Assembly: GCF_009720835.1 (NCBI RefSeq)
Contig: NZ_WNKZ01000032.1
Span: forward strand, 1-58,533
DNA length: 58,533 nucleotides
Origin: Pseudoduganella buxea
GTDB taxonomy: Bacteria > Pseudomonadota > Gammaproteobacteria > Burkholderiales > Burkholderiaceae_D
Direction of reading: 5' to 3'
Shown: positions 39,662-49,385 of the stretch, in pieces
Layout: every line of letters begins with the position of its first letter
How positions within the stretch are numbered: the first letter of the stretch is position 1
Notes under the pieces: model-generated
Told to the model about the DNA's origin: nothing
What the model saw: the letters and a program-made list of their open reading frames with translations, nothing else
The model's database searches: none
Program-made: the position numbers and the translations under genes

Positions 39662-41077
39662 ATGAAACAGCAGGAACTTTCCCTTCACGCCATCCATTGC
39701 CAGGCCGACCGGCTGATGGTGACCATCCTGTGGCTGATGGTGCTTGCCGCGTTCGGTCTGGCATCCCGCCACGACACCTTGCACTGGGCAATCCTGGCGG
39801 GTGCCGGCCCGGCCGCGCTGTGCACGGCGCTGGCATGGTGGCGCCCCGGCAGCTTGGGCACGCGGCTGGCCGTTGCCGCCGCGTCCATGGTGCTCAACGC
39901 CTTGCATATCCACCAGAGCGGCGGCATGGACGAGGCCCATTTCGGCATCTTCGTCATGCTGGCCTTCCTGCTGTGCTACCGCGACTGGCGCGTGATCCTG
40001 GCCGGCGCCGCCGTCATCGCCGTGCATCACCTGTCGTTCAACTGGTTGCAGCAACAGGCGTACGGCGTACGCTGCTTTACCGAGCCCGGCTGGGACGTCG
40101 TGTTCGTCCATGCCGCCTATGTCGTGCTGGAGAGCGCCGTGCTGTGTTTCCTGGCCATGCGCCTGAAAGCCGAGGCGATGCAGGCGGCCGAGCTGAATGC
40201 GGCGGTGGCGGCCATCACGGGGGGACCGGCCGGCGCGGTCGACCTGCGACCGCTGGCGCTGCCCGCCGCCAGTCCTGCCGGCCAGGCGCTGGAACACGGC
40301 GTCGCAACCTTGCGTCTGGCCACGAGCGCCGTCGCGTCCGGACTGGCCGGCGTGCATGCCGCCGCCGATGACATTGCCGCGGCCAACGCCGAGGCCATGC
40401 GCAATGCCGACGAGCAGTCGGACCACGTCGACAGCACGGCCGCGACGATGCAGGCCCTGGCGGCCGGCATCGTCGCCAACACGGCCGATGCGCGCGAGGC
40501 CAGCGGCTATGCGGCATCGGCCAGCGAGGTGGCGGGTGCCGGGCGGCAGGTAGTGGACGAAGTGCAGCGCGTGATGGCGGGTATTTCGGCGTCGTCCCGC
40601 AAGATCGAGGAGATCATCGCCGTCATCGACGGGATTGCCTTCCAGACCAACATCCTGGCCCTGAACGCGGCAGTCGAAGCGGCCAGGGCGGGCGAGCAGG
40701 GACGGGGCTTTGCCGTGGTGGCGTCGGAAGTGCGCCAGCTGGCCCAGCGCTCGGCCACGGCGGCGCGGGAAATCAAGGACGTCATCGTCACGTCGGTGGA
40801 CCAGGTCGCTGCCGGCGCGGCCCTGGTGGACCGGACCGGCATGACGATGCACGACATCGTCGACGGCATCACACGGGTCGCGCAGGCAATGGACCACATC
40901 GTCGATGCCTCGACCAGGCAGCGCGGCGAGATCACGGCGGTGGAAAACAATCTGGCGGAAATGCGCCGCGGCGCCGGGCGCAACGCCAGCGCCATCGCCA
41001 CGACCCACGATTCCGTACAGGCGCTGCACGCAACAGCCGACAGGCTGACGGCGTCGCTGCAAAACGTGCGGGTCTGA
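39662..41077 (+). CDS. Multi-transmembrane methyl-accepting chemotaxis protein
   Basis: A 471-residue chemoreceptor. The N-terminal half has about six membrane helices (between residues 19 and 165) with a His pair in [11 protein letters not shown], and no large periplasmic ligand domain, so it likely senses in the membrane or cytoplasm. No HAMP domain is evident. The signalling hairpin is canonical: [20 protein letters not shown] followed by [20 protein letters not shown]. The C-terminus lacks a CheR-tether pentapeptide. The ATG at 39662 is chosen over upstream frames by a GCGAGG site. No other che gene is nearby. Confidence 0.87.
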   Translation: MKQQELSLHAIHCQADRLMVTILWLMVLAAFGLASRHDTLHWAILAGAGPAALCTALAWWRPGSLGTRLAVAAASMVLNALHIHQSGGMDEAHFGIFVMLAFLLCYRDWRVILAGAAVIAVHHLSFNWLQQQAYGVRCFTEPGWDVVFVHAAYVVLESAVLCFLAMRLKAEAMQAAELNAAVAAITGGPAGAVDLRPLALPAASPAGQALEHGVATLRLATSAVASGLAGVHAAADDIAAANAEAMRNADEQSDHVDSTAATMQALAAGIVANTADAREASGYAASASEVAGAGRQVVDEVQRVMAGISASSRKIEEIIAVIDGIAFQTNILALNAAVEAARAGEQGRGFAVVASEVRQLAQRSATAAREIKDVIVTSVDQVAAGAALVDRTGMTMHDIVDGITRVAQAMDHIVDASTRQRGEITAVENNLAEMRRGAGRNASAIATTHDSVQALHATADRLTASLQNVRV

Positions 41078-41080
41078 GGC

Positions 41081-41335
41081 CTACAGCAGGGGTGCGCCGT
41101 CGCCGTCGGCATCGTCGCAGTCCCACGGGACGACGCCGACCAGGGTGCTGCGGCGCAGGCGCACGCGCGCGTGGGGAGCGCGGATACCCGAGGCCATGCC
41201 CCAGGCCGCAGCCCAGCGCAGGGCCCGGTCCGTGACGCTGCCGTACGGCTGTTCGGCGGCGGCACGTTCCAGCGCCCGCGACATGCGCTGCATGGCATAA
41301 AGCTTTTTCGTCGATACGTTCACCATGGGGGGCAC
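41081..41335 (-). CDS. Small hypothetical protein
   Basis: An 84-residue basic protein with no recognised family. The N-terminal third (VSTKKLYAMQRMSRALERAAAEQ) looks helical; the C-terminus has an Arg-rich VRLRRSTLVGVVPW and ends with acidic DCDDADGDG. The start is a GTG at 41335 because AGGAGG lies exactly 6 nt upstream; the ATG three codons later would be 15 nt from it. It ends 3 nt from the convergent chemoreceptor stop. The good ribosome site is the main argument that it is real. Confidence 0.55.
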   Translation of the reverse strand: MPPMVNVSTKKLYAMQRMSRALERAAAEQPYGSVTDRALRWAAAWGMASGIRAPHARVRLRRSTLVGVVPWDCDDADGDGAPLL

Positions 41336-41432
41336 GATAAGCCTCCTGGCCGGCGCCGTGTGTGACCTGCTTAACGGAGCGATCACATTGGTTGCAAGGT
41401 ATTAAGACTATAGTCGTGCCCGCTCCGTGGAC

Positions 41433-42164
41433 TCAATGCCGCTTGCGGCGGCTGGCCACCAACCCCGCCAGTCCAAGGCCGAATATGGCCAGTGAACCCG
41501 GTTCCGGCACGTGCTGGAATGTGGCACCGAAGAAGTTGCCCGTGCCCCCCATGTGGCGCATGCCCTGGCCGGGGAAAGGTTGCGTATAGCTGGTGCTGAA
41601 GGCCAGGTCGGCGCCGCCGGCCTGGCGGTTCGTGTCGAACCAGGCCCGGGCCAGGCCGCCGACGGCGTCCAGCTGGCCCAGGCCCGCGATATTGGGAGGA
41701 TTGCGGAAATTGACGCTGCCCATCATCGACGAGCCGTCGATTTCCCGGCCTTGCAGGCTGAGCCACAGGGTGCCGATACCGGTGTTACCGGCGTTCATCG
41801 ATGTGACATCGTTCGGATTGATGAAGGTCACTCCCGTGTTGACGAAGATGTCCAGGGTGCCGCCCTTGTAGTAGGTCTGGCTGCCTTCTTCCTTCCACCG
41901 CGTGAAATTGCCGAACTTGAAGGTCAGTTCGCAGCCGGGGCAGAAGCTGGCCTGGTTGGCGCCGTTCATCGTCGAGATGAAACCGAAGCCACTTACGGCG
42001 CCGTCGTTGCCGATGAACTGCTGGATCTGGACCGACGCCGACGAGAAGTCGAGCTGGTAGGCCGGGTCCCAGGTCACGCCCCCCACCGTTACGGGGGTGG
42101 CCATGGCGCCGTGCGCTGCCAGGCCCAATGCGAATCCGACAATGATTTTTTTAGCGGTTTTCAT
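41433..42164 (-). CDS. PEP-CTERM sorted exported protein
   Basis: A 243-residue exported protein. Signal peptide MKTAKKIIVGFALGLAAHGA ending ATP-V, then a beta-rich middle with many Asn, Gly and Thr (SGFGFISTMNGANQASF, GGTLDIFVNTGVTFINP), and the sorting tail VPEPGSLAIFGLGLAGLVA then SRRKRH. The tail shows the PEP motif, a membrane segment and a basic end, so exosortase should cut it, usually for EPS-linked surface display. AAGGGATC precedes the ATG. The exosortase gene is not in the window. Confidence 0.88.
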   Translation of the reverse strand: MKTAKKIIVGFALGLAAHGAMATPVTVGGVTWDPAYQLDFSSASVQIQQFIGNDGAVSGFGFISTMNGANQASFCPGCELTFKFGNFTRWKEEGSQTYYKGGTLDIFVNTGVTFINPNDVTSMNAGNTGIGTLWLSLQGREIDGSSMMGSVNFRNPPNIAGLGQLDAVGGLARAWFDTNRQAGGADLAFSTSYTQPFPGQGMRHMGGTGNFFGATFQHVPEPGSLAIFGLGLAGLVASRRKRH

Positions 42165-42270
42165 GTTGATCCCTTCGTCACAGGTGGAACAATTTCCATC
42201 CATCTATGAAGAGAGCAACTCCCGTGCCAAACAAGCGAGTGTGGGGCAAGTGCCTGATTACAATGGAAGA

Positions 42271-42306
42271 GCCCGCCGAACGACAGTCCGGCGGGCATCT
42301 TTTATT
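42271..42306. terminator. Intrinsic terminator between the PEP-CTERM and CorC-type genes
   Basis: GCCCGCCG (42271-42278) and CGGCGGGC (42289-42296) form an 8-bp stem, with ATCTTTTATT after it on the forward strand and TCTTCC on the reverse strand. It lies 28 nt after the reverse-strand corC-like stop and probably ends that transcript. Confidence 0.6.
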
Positions 42307-42333
42307 GCTGATGTGTAAGCGATCCCGACGCTT

Positions 42334-43650
42334 TTACGACTGGTCCGCCACCGGGTCGCCGGTCCGATCCGGCAGGCGCGTGGCCAGCACCTTGTCGATG
42401 CGCAGGCCGTCGAGGTCGACCACCTCGAAGCGCCAGTCCTGCCAGTCGCAGTGCTCGCCTGTGTGGGGAATGCTGCCGACCAGCAGCATCAGCATGCCGC
42501 TCAGGGTGTTGTAGCGGCCCCGTTCCTCTTCCGGTACGGCCGCCAGGCCCAGGCGGTCCTTCAGCTCGGGAATGGGGATCAGGCCATCGAGCAGCCAGGA
42601 ACCGTCGTCGCGCTGCACGGCCCACGCATCGTCCTCGCCCTGGTTGGTCTTGAACTCGCCCGTGATGGCTTCCAGCACGTCCTGCAGGGTGACGATGCCC
42701 TGCACCTCGCCGTACTCGTCGACGATGAAGGCCAGCTGCACGCCCGAACCCTTGAAGTGTTCCAGCAGCTCCATGCCCGTCAGCGAGGCCGGCACGAACA
42801 CGGGCGGCGCCAGGCCGGCGATGAGGTCCGGCGCTTCGCCGCGCAGGGTGCTGGTCAGCATCTGGCGGGCGCTGGCCACGCCGAGGATTTCGTTCCAGCC
42901 GCCGCGCACGACGGGAAAGCGCGAATGCTGGCTCGATTCCAGGCGCACCAGGTTCGTTTCCAGGTCCGCCGCGGCGTCAAAATACACGACATCGCTGCGC
43001 GGCACCATGAACGAGGCGATCTGGCGGTCGTCCAGCCGGAACACATTGCGCACCATCGTGTGTTCGTGCGCCTCGATGATGCCGGCGTCCGAGCCCTCGG
43101 CCAGCATCATGTGCAGCTCTTCCTCCGTCATCGCGGCCGGGCCCTTGTTGCGCACGCCCAGCAGGCGCAGCACCAGCTCGGTCGAGCCGGACAGCAGTTG
43201 CACGAAAGGCTTGGCTATGGCAGCGAGCACCAGCATGGGCCGCGCCACCAGGCGCGCCAGCGGCTCCGGGTTGATCTGGCCGAGGCGCTTGGGCACCAGT
43301 TCGCCCACGACAATGGAGAAATACGTGATCGTCACCACCACCAGGCCCGTGGCGGCGTATTCGGAAGGAGTGACTTCCATGCCGAGCGACTGCAGCCACA
43401 GCGCGAACGGCCGGGCCAGCGTCGCCTCGCCGACGATACCGTTGAGCACACCGATCGACGTGATGCCGATCTGGATGGTGGACATGAACTTGTTCGGGTC
43501 TTCGCCCAGTTCCAGGGCGGCGCGCGCGGCCTTGTCGCCCGCCTCCGCCAGCTTCACCAGCCGCATCTTGCGGGCCGTGACGAGGGCGATTTCGGACATC
43601 GCGAAGATGCCGTTGAGGACGATCAGGCCGAACAGTAGCGCTATTTCCAT
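42334..43650 (-). CDS. CNNM/CorC-type membrane protein (DUF21-CBS-CorC_HlyC)
   Basis: A 438-residue membrane protein of the hemolysin-C/CorB group. The DUF21 domain (about residues 1-190) has three to four membrane segments with GITSIGVLNGIVGEATLA; then a pair of CBS domains (FMVPRSDVVYFD ... FIVDEYGEVQGIVTLQDVLE) and a CorC_HlyC transporter-associated domain at the end (WLLDGLIPIPELKDRLGL). The family handles Mg2+ or Co2+ efflux, with ATP bound by the CBS pair. It lies directly downstream of the czc operon on the same strand but after a hairpin, and likely has its own -10 (TACAAT read on the reverse strand at 43691-43696). Confidence 0.87.
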   Translation of the reverse strand: MEIALLFGLIVLNGIFAMSEIALVTARKMRLVKLAEAGDKAARAALELGEDPNKFMSTIQIGITSIGVLNGIVGEATLARPFALWLQSLGMEVTPSEYAATGLVVVTITYFSIVVGELVPKRLGQINPEPLARLVARPMLVLAAIAKPFVQLLSGSTELVLRLLGVRNKGPAAMTEEELHMMLAEGSDAGIIEAHEHTMVRNVFRLDDRQIASFMVPRSDVVYFDAAADLETNLVRLESSQHSRFPVVRGGWNEILGVASARQMLTSTLRGEAPDLIAGLAPPVFVPASLTGMELLEHFKGSGVQLAFIVDEYGEVQGIVTLQDVLEAITGEFKTNQGEDDAWAVQRDDGSWLLDGLIPIPELKDRLGLAAVPEEERGRYNTLSGMLMLLVGSIPHTGEHCDWQDWRFEVVDLDGLRIDKVLATRLPDRTGDPVADQS

Positions 43651-43697
43651 GATGCGGGGCGCCCGTTGCGCCCTGGTGTGAAGGTGCGGCTATTGTA

Positions 43698-43720
43698 CAG
43701 GGAGCCGCGTGGGCTCCCTG
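43698..43720 (-). terminator. Hairpin after czcA
   Basis: CAGGGAGCC (43698-43706), loop GCGTG, GGCTCCCTG (43712-43720): a perfect 9-bp stem 11 nt after the czcA stop. There is no real T-run, so termination may be partial. Confidence 0.5.
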
Positions 43721-43730
43721 CAAGCCTGGT

Positions 43731-46700
43731 TTACTTCCTGCGGTACGCCCACGCATACAGCGCCGGCAGGATCAGCAAGGTCAGGGCAGTCGACGACAGG
43801 ATGCCGCCGATGACGACGGTGGCCAGCGGGCGCTGCACCTCGGCGCCCGTGCTGGTGGCCAGCGCCATCGGCAGGAAGCCCAGCGACGCCACCAGGGCCG
43901 TCATCAGGACAGCACGCAGCCGCGACTGGGCACCTTCGCGCATGGCCGCTTGCGGCGCCAGGCCCTGGTCGCGCAGGGCCCGCACGGCCGCCATCATCAC
44001 CAGTCCGTTCAGCACGGCCACGCCGGATAGGGCAATGAAGCCCACCGCCGCCGACACGGACAGCGGCAAGCCGCGCAGCCACAGGGCCAGCACGCCGCCC
44101 GTCATGGCGAACGGAATGCCGGTGAAGACCAGCAGGCCGTCGCGCACGCTGCCAAACATCAGGTACAACAGCGCGAACACGATGGCCAGGGCCAGCGGCA
44201 CCACCAGGGCCAGGCGCTGGCTGGCCTTTTCCAGGTTCTCGAACTGGCCGCCCACGGCCAGCCACACGCCGGCCGGCAGCTTCATGCTTCCAAGCTGTCC
44301 CTTGAGCTCACCCACGAAGGAGCCCAGGTCGCGCCCCCGTACATTGGCCGTGACGACGATGCGCCGCTTGCCGTTCTCGCGGCTGATCTGGTTCGCCTCC
44401 GGCACGAAGGCGAGGGTGGCGACGGCCGACAGGGGAATGCTGGCCGCGCGGCCGTCCCGCGCCGGCAGCGCAATCGGCAACTGGCGCAGGAAATCGACAT
44501 CGTTGCGCACGCCTTCGGGCAGGCGCACGGTGATGGCAAAGCGCCGGTCGCCCTCGAACACGAGGCCGACGTCGCGCCCGCCCACCAGGGTGCCGAAGGC
44601 TTCCTGCACGTCCGCCACGTTCAGGCCATAGCGTGCCGCCTTGTCGCGGTCCACCAGCAGGGTCAACGCCGGCAGGCCCTCGGTCTGCTCCACCTTCACT
44701 TCCACGGCGCCGTCGATGCGTCCCAGCCGCTGGGCCACGTTGCGGGCGGTGGCGGCCATGGCCTCGGCATCGTCGCCGAACACCTTGACGGCGACGTCGC
44801 TGCGCACGCCGGAAATGAGTTCGTTGAAGCGCAGCTGGATCGGCTGCGAGAACTCGTAGGCGTTGCCCGGAATGCGGTTGGCCGCCGCGCTGATGGCAGC
44901 CACCAGTTCCGCGTGCGTGCGGCGCGGCCTGGGCCACTGGCTTTCCGGGCGCAGCATGATGTAGCTGTCGGCTACGTTCGGCGGCATCGGGTCGGTCGCC
45001 ACTTCGGACGTGCCGATGCGGGCGAACATGTGTTCGATCTCGGGAAACTCGCGCACCAGGGTGCTTTCCAGCTGCTGCTGCATGCGCACGGACTGCTGCA
45101 GGCTGGTGCCGGGAATGCGCACCGTCAGTACGGCCAGGTCGCCTTCCTCCAGGTTCGGCGCGAATTCCGTCCCCAGGCGCGTGGCCAGCAGGGCCGCCAG
45201 CAGCACGGCCAGCAGCGCCGCCGTCAGCGCCACGGGGCGATTGCGCAGGGTCCAGTCCAGCAGGGGCAGGTAGCGCCGGCGTGCGGCGGCCATCAGGCGG
45301 TTCTCCCGTTCCGCCAGCGGACGCGTGACGAACAGCGCCACCGCCGCCGGCACGAACGTCACCGACAGCAGCATCGCCGCCACCAGGGCCATCACCACCG
45401 TCACGGCCATCGGGTGGAACATCTTGCCTTCGATGCCCGTCAGCGCCAGGATCGGCAGGTAGACCGTCATGATGATCAACTGGCCGAACAGCAGCGGGCG
45501 CCGCGCTTCGGCGGCGGCCAGCGCCACTTCGGCGCAGCGTTCCTGCCGCGTCAGCGTGCGGCCCGCCGCGCCTTGCGCGTGGGCCAGGCGGCGGATGCAG
45601 TTCTCGACGATGACGACGGCGCCGTCGACGATGATGCCGAAGTCCAGCGCGCCAAGGCTCATCAGGTTGGCGCTGACGCCGGCCTGCACCATCCCCGTAA
45701 ACACCATCAGCATCGTCAATGGAATGACGAGGGCCGTGATCAGCGCCGCGCGCAGGTTGCCGAGGAAGACGAACAGCACGGCCACGACGAGCAGCGCGCC
45801 CTCGACCAGGTTGTTGCGCACAGTGGCGATGGCCTTGTTGACGAGCACCGCGCGGTCGTAGACGGGCAGGGCGCGCACGCCCGCCGGCAGCGAACGGTTC
45901 ACGTCGCGCAGGCGGGCATTGGCCGCTTCGGCCACGGCACGGCTGTTCTCGCCGATCAGCATGAAGACGGCGCCCAGCACCACTTCGCGGCCGTTTTCCG
46001 TGGCCGCCCCCGTGCGCAGCTCGCGGCCAGGCGCCACGTCGGCCACGTCGCGCACGCGGATCGGCGCGCCCTGCACGACGTCCAGCACGATATTGCGGAT
46101 CTCGTCCAGGGTGCGCAACTGGCCGGGCGTACGCACAACGAACTGCTCGCCGCCTCGCTCGATATAGCCGGCGCCGGCGTTGCCGTTGTTGCGCTCCAGC
46201 GCGTTGACCAGGTCCGCCAGGCCCAGGCCGTGGGCGGCCAGCCGGGCCAGGTCCGGCGCCACCTGGTATTCCTTCAGGTAGCCGCCGATGGTATTGACGT
46301 CCGTGACGCCGGCCACGCCGCGCAGCTGGGGCGCGACGATCCAGTCCTGGATTTCGCGCAGGTCCGTCGGCGTGTACGGCGTGCCGTCGGCCTTGCGCGC
46401 CGTGGCACTGGCTTCGACGGTCCAGTACAGGATCTCGCCCAGGCCCGTTGCCGTCGGCCCCAGCGCCGGCGACAGCTGGGCCGGCAATCGTTCCCGCGCC
46501 AGTTGCAGCCGCTCGCCAACCAGCTGGCGGGCAAAGTAGATGTCGGTGCCGTCCTTGAACACGATCGTCACCTGCGACAGGCCGTACTTCGACAGGGAAC
46601 GGGTCTGCTCCAGCCCCGGCAGGCCGCTCATCACGGTCTCGAGCGGGAAGGTGATGCGCTGTTCCACTTCCAGCGGCGAATAACCCGGCGCCGCCGTATT

Positions 46701-46889
46701 GATCTGGACCTGGACGTTCGTGATGTCCGGCACCGCGTCGATGGGCAGGTGGCGGTAGCTGTAGATGCCCAGCGCGGCCAGGCAGGCGGCCGTGAACAGC
46801 ACCAGCCAGCGGCGCGCGATCGACAGCTCGATCAGGGCCTGGAACGGCGAGCGGCCGGCGCTTTTGTCCATGTCCATTTCAGTGCTCAT
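43731..46889 (-). CDS. czcA: Heavy-metal RND efflux pump, inner-membrane subunit
   Basis: A 1052-residue HME-RND pump. IELSIARRWLVLFTAACLAA is TM1 and LPIDAVPDITNVQVQINT the canonical start of the periplasmic porter domain. The proton relay of TM4 reads SLGALDFGIIVDGAVVIVEN (DFG and VDGAVV), the CzcA/CusA hallmark. It exports Zn2+, Co2+ or Cd2+ (or Cu+ in the Cus branch) across both membranes with CzcB and CzcC. The relay DFGxxVDGAVVxxEN form favours the divalent-cation group. Its start overlaps the czcB stop by 11 nt. Confidence 0.92.
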   Translation of the reverse strand: MSTEMDMDKSAGRSPFQALIELSIARRWLVLFTAACLAALGIYSYRHLPIDAVPDITNVQVQINTAAPGYSPLEVEQRITFPLETVMSGLPGLEQTRSLSKYGLSQVTIVFKDGTDIYFARQLVGERLQLARERLPAQLSPALGPTATGLGEILYWTVEASATARKADGTPYTPTDLREIQDWIVAPQLRGVAGVTDVNTIGGYLKEYQVAPDLARLAAHGLGLADLVNALERNNGNAGAGYIERGGEQFVVRTPGQLRTLDEIRNIVLDVVQGAPIRVRDVADVAPGRELRTGAATENGREVVLGAVFMLIGENSRAVAEAANARLRDVNRSLPAGVRALPVYDRAVLVNKAIATVRNNLVEGALLVVAVLFVFLGNLRAALITALVIPLTMLMVFTGMVQAGVSANLMSLGALDFGIIVDGAVVIVENCIRRLAHAQGAAGRTLTRQERCAEVALAAAEARRPLLFGQLIIMTVYLPILALTGIEGKMFHPMAVTVVMALVAAMLLSVTFVPAAVALFVTRPLAERENRLMAAARRRYLPLLDWTLRNRPVALTAALLAVLLAALLATRLGTEFAPNLEEGDLAVLTVRIPGTSLQQSVRMQQQLESTLVREFPEIEHMFARIGTSEVATDPMPPNVADSYIMLRPESQWPRPRRTHAELVAAISAAANRIPGNAYEFSQPIQLRFNELISGVRSDVAVKVFGDDAEAMAATARNVAQRLGRIDGAVEVKVEQTEGLPALTLLVDRDKAARYGLNVADVQEAFGTLVGGRDVGLVFEGDRRFAITVRLPEGVRNDVDFLRQLPIALPARDGRAASIPLSAVATLAFVPEANQISRENGKRRIVVTANVRGRDLGSFVGELKGQLGSMKLPAGVWLAVGGQFENLEKASQRLALVVPLALAIVFALLYLMFGSVRDGLLVFTGIPFAMTGGVLALWLRGLPLSVSAAVGFIALSGVAVLNGLVMMAAVRALRDQGLAPQAAMREGAQSRLRAVLMTALVASLGFLPMALATSTGAEVQRPLATVVIGGILSSTALTLLILPALYAWAYRRK

Positions 46890-48096
46890 GCTCTGCCTCG
46901 CCCTTGCCCAGGTCGGCCTTCAGCAGGTAGCTGGCACCGGCCGCGTACTGCGTGCCGGCTGCCAGCCCGCGCAGGATTTCCGTGCGTTTGCCGTCCGCGC
47001 GGCCCGGCACGACGGTGCGGGCCTCGAATCCACCCGGCGTGCGCACGAACACGACGCTGCGTTCGTGGATGGTCTGCACGGCATCGCTGGCCACCGTCAC
47101 AGCCGCGTCGGCGTGCTGGCCCATCAGGTCCAGCGTCGCCAGCATGCCGGGCCGCAGCCGCAGGCCGGGATTGGCCAGGGTCACGCGCACGGTCGCCATC
47201 CGTGTCGTCTCGCCCAGCACGGGGCCGACGAAGGAGACGGTAGCGGCCAGCGGTTTCTCCAGTGCCGCGGCGCTGATCGTGGCCGGCATGCCGATGCGAA
47301 CCTGGGGCAGGTTCTCCGTCGGCAGGGCCGCCTCGATCCACACGCGACCCAGGTCGGCCACCGTCAGCAGGGGCTTGCCGGCGTCGACGGTGCCGCCCGC
47401 GGTGACGGGCCGTTCGATGACGACGCCGGCAATCGGCGCGCGCACGGTGACGGCACCGGTCAGCGCAGCGCCGCCCGTGGTGCCGATACCCAGCGCGCTC
47501 AAGCGGCCCTGGGCGGCCTGCTCGGCGATCCGGGCTTCGGCCAGCGCGGCCTGCGCCGCTTCCATGTCCTGGCGTGCCGAGATGCGCTCTTCCCACAACT
47601 GCCGTTCGCGATGGAACACGGCGTCGGCCTGCAGCCGGCGCTGGCGTGCCGTGGCCAGTTCGGCGCGCCACACGGCCACCTCGGGGCTGTGCAGCACCAG
47701 CAGCGCCTGGCCCTTGGCCACCGTGTCGCCGGGCGTGACGGCGACGGATTGGACCATCCCGGCGCCGGGCGCCGCCACGGCCACCGTGCGTTCGGCATCC
47801 ACACTGACCTGGGCCGGCAGGTGCAGCAATTCCTGGATGCGGGCGGGCCTCGCCTGTTCCAGGCCGATGCCGTTGGCGCGCACCTGCGCGGCCGTCATGA
47901 CGATATCGTCCCTGGCCTCGGGGGGCGCCTGCTGTTCCTCGTGGCGGTCATCGTGCCCGTGCGAGTCGGCGTGGCCGGCGTGTTCTTCCGGCGTGGCCGG
48001 CGCGCCGGGCTGGCGCCACAGGATCAGCGCGGCCAGCACGGCGGCCACGAGGCACAGCAGGGCGACGATGCGCCATTGTTTGTTCGGAAGTTTCAT
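46879..48096 (-). CDS. czcB: Heavy-metal RND efflux periplasmic adaptor
   Basis: A 405-residue membrane-fusion protein. One N-terminal membrane anchor (IVALLCLVAAVLAALILW) is followed by a His/Asp/Glu-rich metal-binding stretch (EEHAGHADSHGHDDRHEE, about residues 38-55), typical of CzcB. Lipoyl halves (VAVAAPGAGMVQSVAVTPGD and VRAPIAGVVIERPVTAGG) flank an alpha-hairpin. The C-terminus ends EAEHEH, also able to bind metal. The ATG overlaps the czcC stop by 4 nt (ATGA). Confidence 0.91.
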   Translation of the reverse strand: MKLPNKQWRIVALLCLVAAVLAALILWRQPGAPATPEEHAGHADSHGHDDRHEEQQAPPEARDDIVMTAAQVRANGIGLEQARPARIQELLHLPAQVSVDAERTVAVAAPGAGMVQSVAVTPGDTVAKGQALLVLHSPEVAVWRAELATARQRRLQADAVFHRERQLWEERISARQDMEAAQAALAEARIAEQAAQGRLSALGIGTTGGAALTGAVTVRAPIAGVVIERPVTAGGTVDAGKPLLTVADLGRVWIEAALPTENLPQVRIGMPATISAAALEKPLAATVSFVGPVLGETTRMATVRVTLANPGLRLRPGMLATLDLMGQHADAAVTVASDAVQTIHERSVVFVRTPGGFEARTVVPGRADGKRTEILRGLAAGTQYAAGASYLLKADLGKGEAEHEH

Positions 48097-49334
48097 GGTC
48101 GGATCTCTTCAATGGGGGCCAGGCGCTGCAGCGCCGCGTGGGCTTGCCAGGCGTCCTGGGTGGCCTGCAGGCGGCGCGCGCGGGCGCCGAACCACGTGCG
48201 CTGGGCGTCCAGCACGTCCAGGTAGTCGAACTTGCCGAACTCGAAGCCCCGCAGGGTCGATTCGTAGATGGAGCGGGCAACGGCCACGACGTCGTGTTCC
48301 AGGGCCAACGCTTCGTCGCGCGCCTGGCGGTAGCGCAGCCAGGCGGCCGTCGTCTCGGCGCGCGCGGCCAGTTCCGCCGCCTGCAGGCCCGCCTCGGCCT
48401 GGCGGGTGCGGGCCTGGGCCGCCGCGACGTTGCCGCTGTTGCGGTCGAACAGGGGCAGGGGTACGGCCAGGCCCAGCACGGCCTGGCGTCCGGCCAGCTG
48501 GTCGTCGCGCTGGCTGCCTACCGTGAAGGTCACATCGGGCAGGCGGTTCGCCCGCGCCAGCTTGACGTGGGCCTGCTGCAAGGCCAGTTGGCGCCGCGCC
48601 TGGCGCACGGCCGGCCCCTCCGTTGCCGCCACCTGCGCCGCCGGCAGGGGGCCAAGGTCGGGCAGCGGCGCCGCGTCATCCTTCGGTGCCACGGCTTGCC
48701 CCGTCAGCGCCTGCAGGCGTGCCAGCGCGATGGCCAGCTCGCCGTCGGCGCGGGCCTGCTCCAGGCGGGCATCGGCCTGGGCCAGCCGGGCCTTGTCCGC
48801 GTCGATGGGCGAGACCTTGCCGGCGGCGACGCGCAGGGCGACGGCGTCCAGGCCCCGGCCGGCCAGTTCGAACGTGGCTTGCGCCAGTTGCTGGCGTTCG
48901 CGCGCGCCCAGCGCGGCGTAATAGGCGGCAATGACGTCGGCGCGCACGGCCTGGCGCCGGTCCTGCTGCTCGCCGCCGGCGACGGCCAGGGCCCCTTCGG
49001 CCACGGCGACGCGGGCGGCGCGCTTGCCGCCCAGTTCAATGGGCTGGTTCAGCTGCAATGTCGTGGTGCGATTGCCGGCGCGGTGGCCTTCGCGCAGCCA
49101 GGCCAGTTCAGGATTGGGCCGGCGGCCGGCCTGCTGGACGTCCGCCTCGGTGGCGGCCACTTCCTCGGCGGCGGCGCGCAGGGCGGGGTGGTGGTCGAGG
49201 GCCAGCGCGATGGCGGTGGGCAGTTCGACGGCGTGCGGCGTGGCCGGGTCGGCAGTGATCGTGCCGGCAGCAGCGCTGCGGGCTAGAACGAATGCCGACA
49301 CCACGGCCGCGACGAGTACTCGTTGCGTGTTCAT
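48093..49334 (-). CDS. czcC: Heavy-metal RND efflux outer-membrane factor
   Basis: A 413-residue TolC-family protein: signal peptide (VLVAAVVSAFVLARSAAA), then two OEP repeats with long helices, LALDHHPALRAAAEEVAATE near the first and RLPDVTFTVGSQRDDQL in the second. LQLNQPIELGGKRAARVAVA is the CzcC-group version. It forms the channel through the outer membrane for CzcBA. CAGGAG precedes the ATG at 49334. The gap to the upstream czcI-like gene is 51 nt. Confidence 0.9.
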   Translation of the reverse strand: MNTQRVLVAAVVSAFVLARSAAAGTITADPATPHAVELPTAIALALDHHPALRAAAEEVAATEADVQQAGRRPNPELAWLREGHRAGNRTTTLQLNQPIELGGKRAARVAVAEGALAVAGGEQQDRRQAVRADVIAAYYAALGARERQQLAQATFELAGRGLDAVALRVAAGKVSPIDADKARLAQADARLEQARADGELAIALARLQALTGQAVAPKDDAAPLPDLGPLPAAQVAATEGPAVRQARRQLALQQAHVKLARANRLPDVTFTVGSQRDDQLAGRQAVLGLAVPLPLFDRNSGNVAAAQARTRQAEAGLQAAELAARAETTAAWLRYRQARDEALALEHDVVAVARSIYESTLRGFEFGKFDYLDVLDAQRTWFGARARRLQATQDAWQAHAALQRLAPIEEIRP

Positions 49335-49385
49335 GGGTGCTCCTGATGGTGAAAGACGGATCGGGCGCCGGCATGCCGGCGCGCC

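Noticed and set aside
42206..42514. Small forward frame between the PEP-CTERM and CorC-type genes
   Set aside because: It runs through a terminator hairpin and into the antisense of the CorC-type gene; no ribosome site supports it.
44913..47243. 776-codon forward frame
   Set aside because: Antisense shadow of czcA and czcB; composition is Gln/Arg/His-rich and no family is recognisable.
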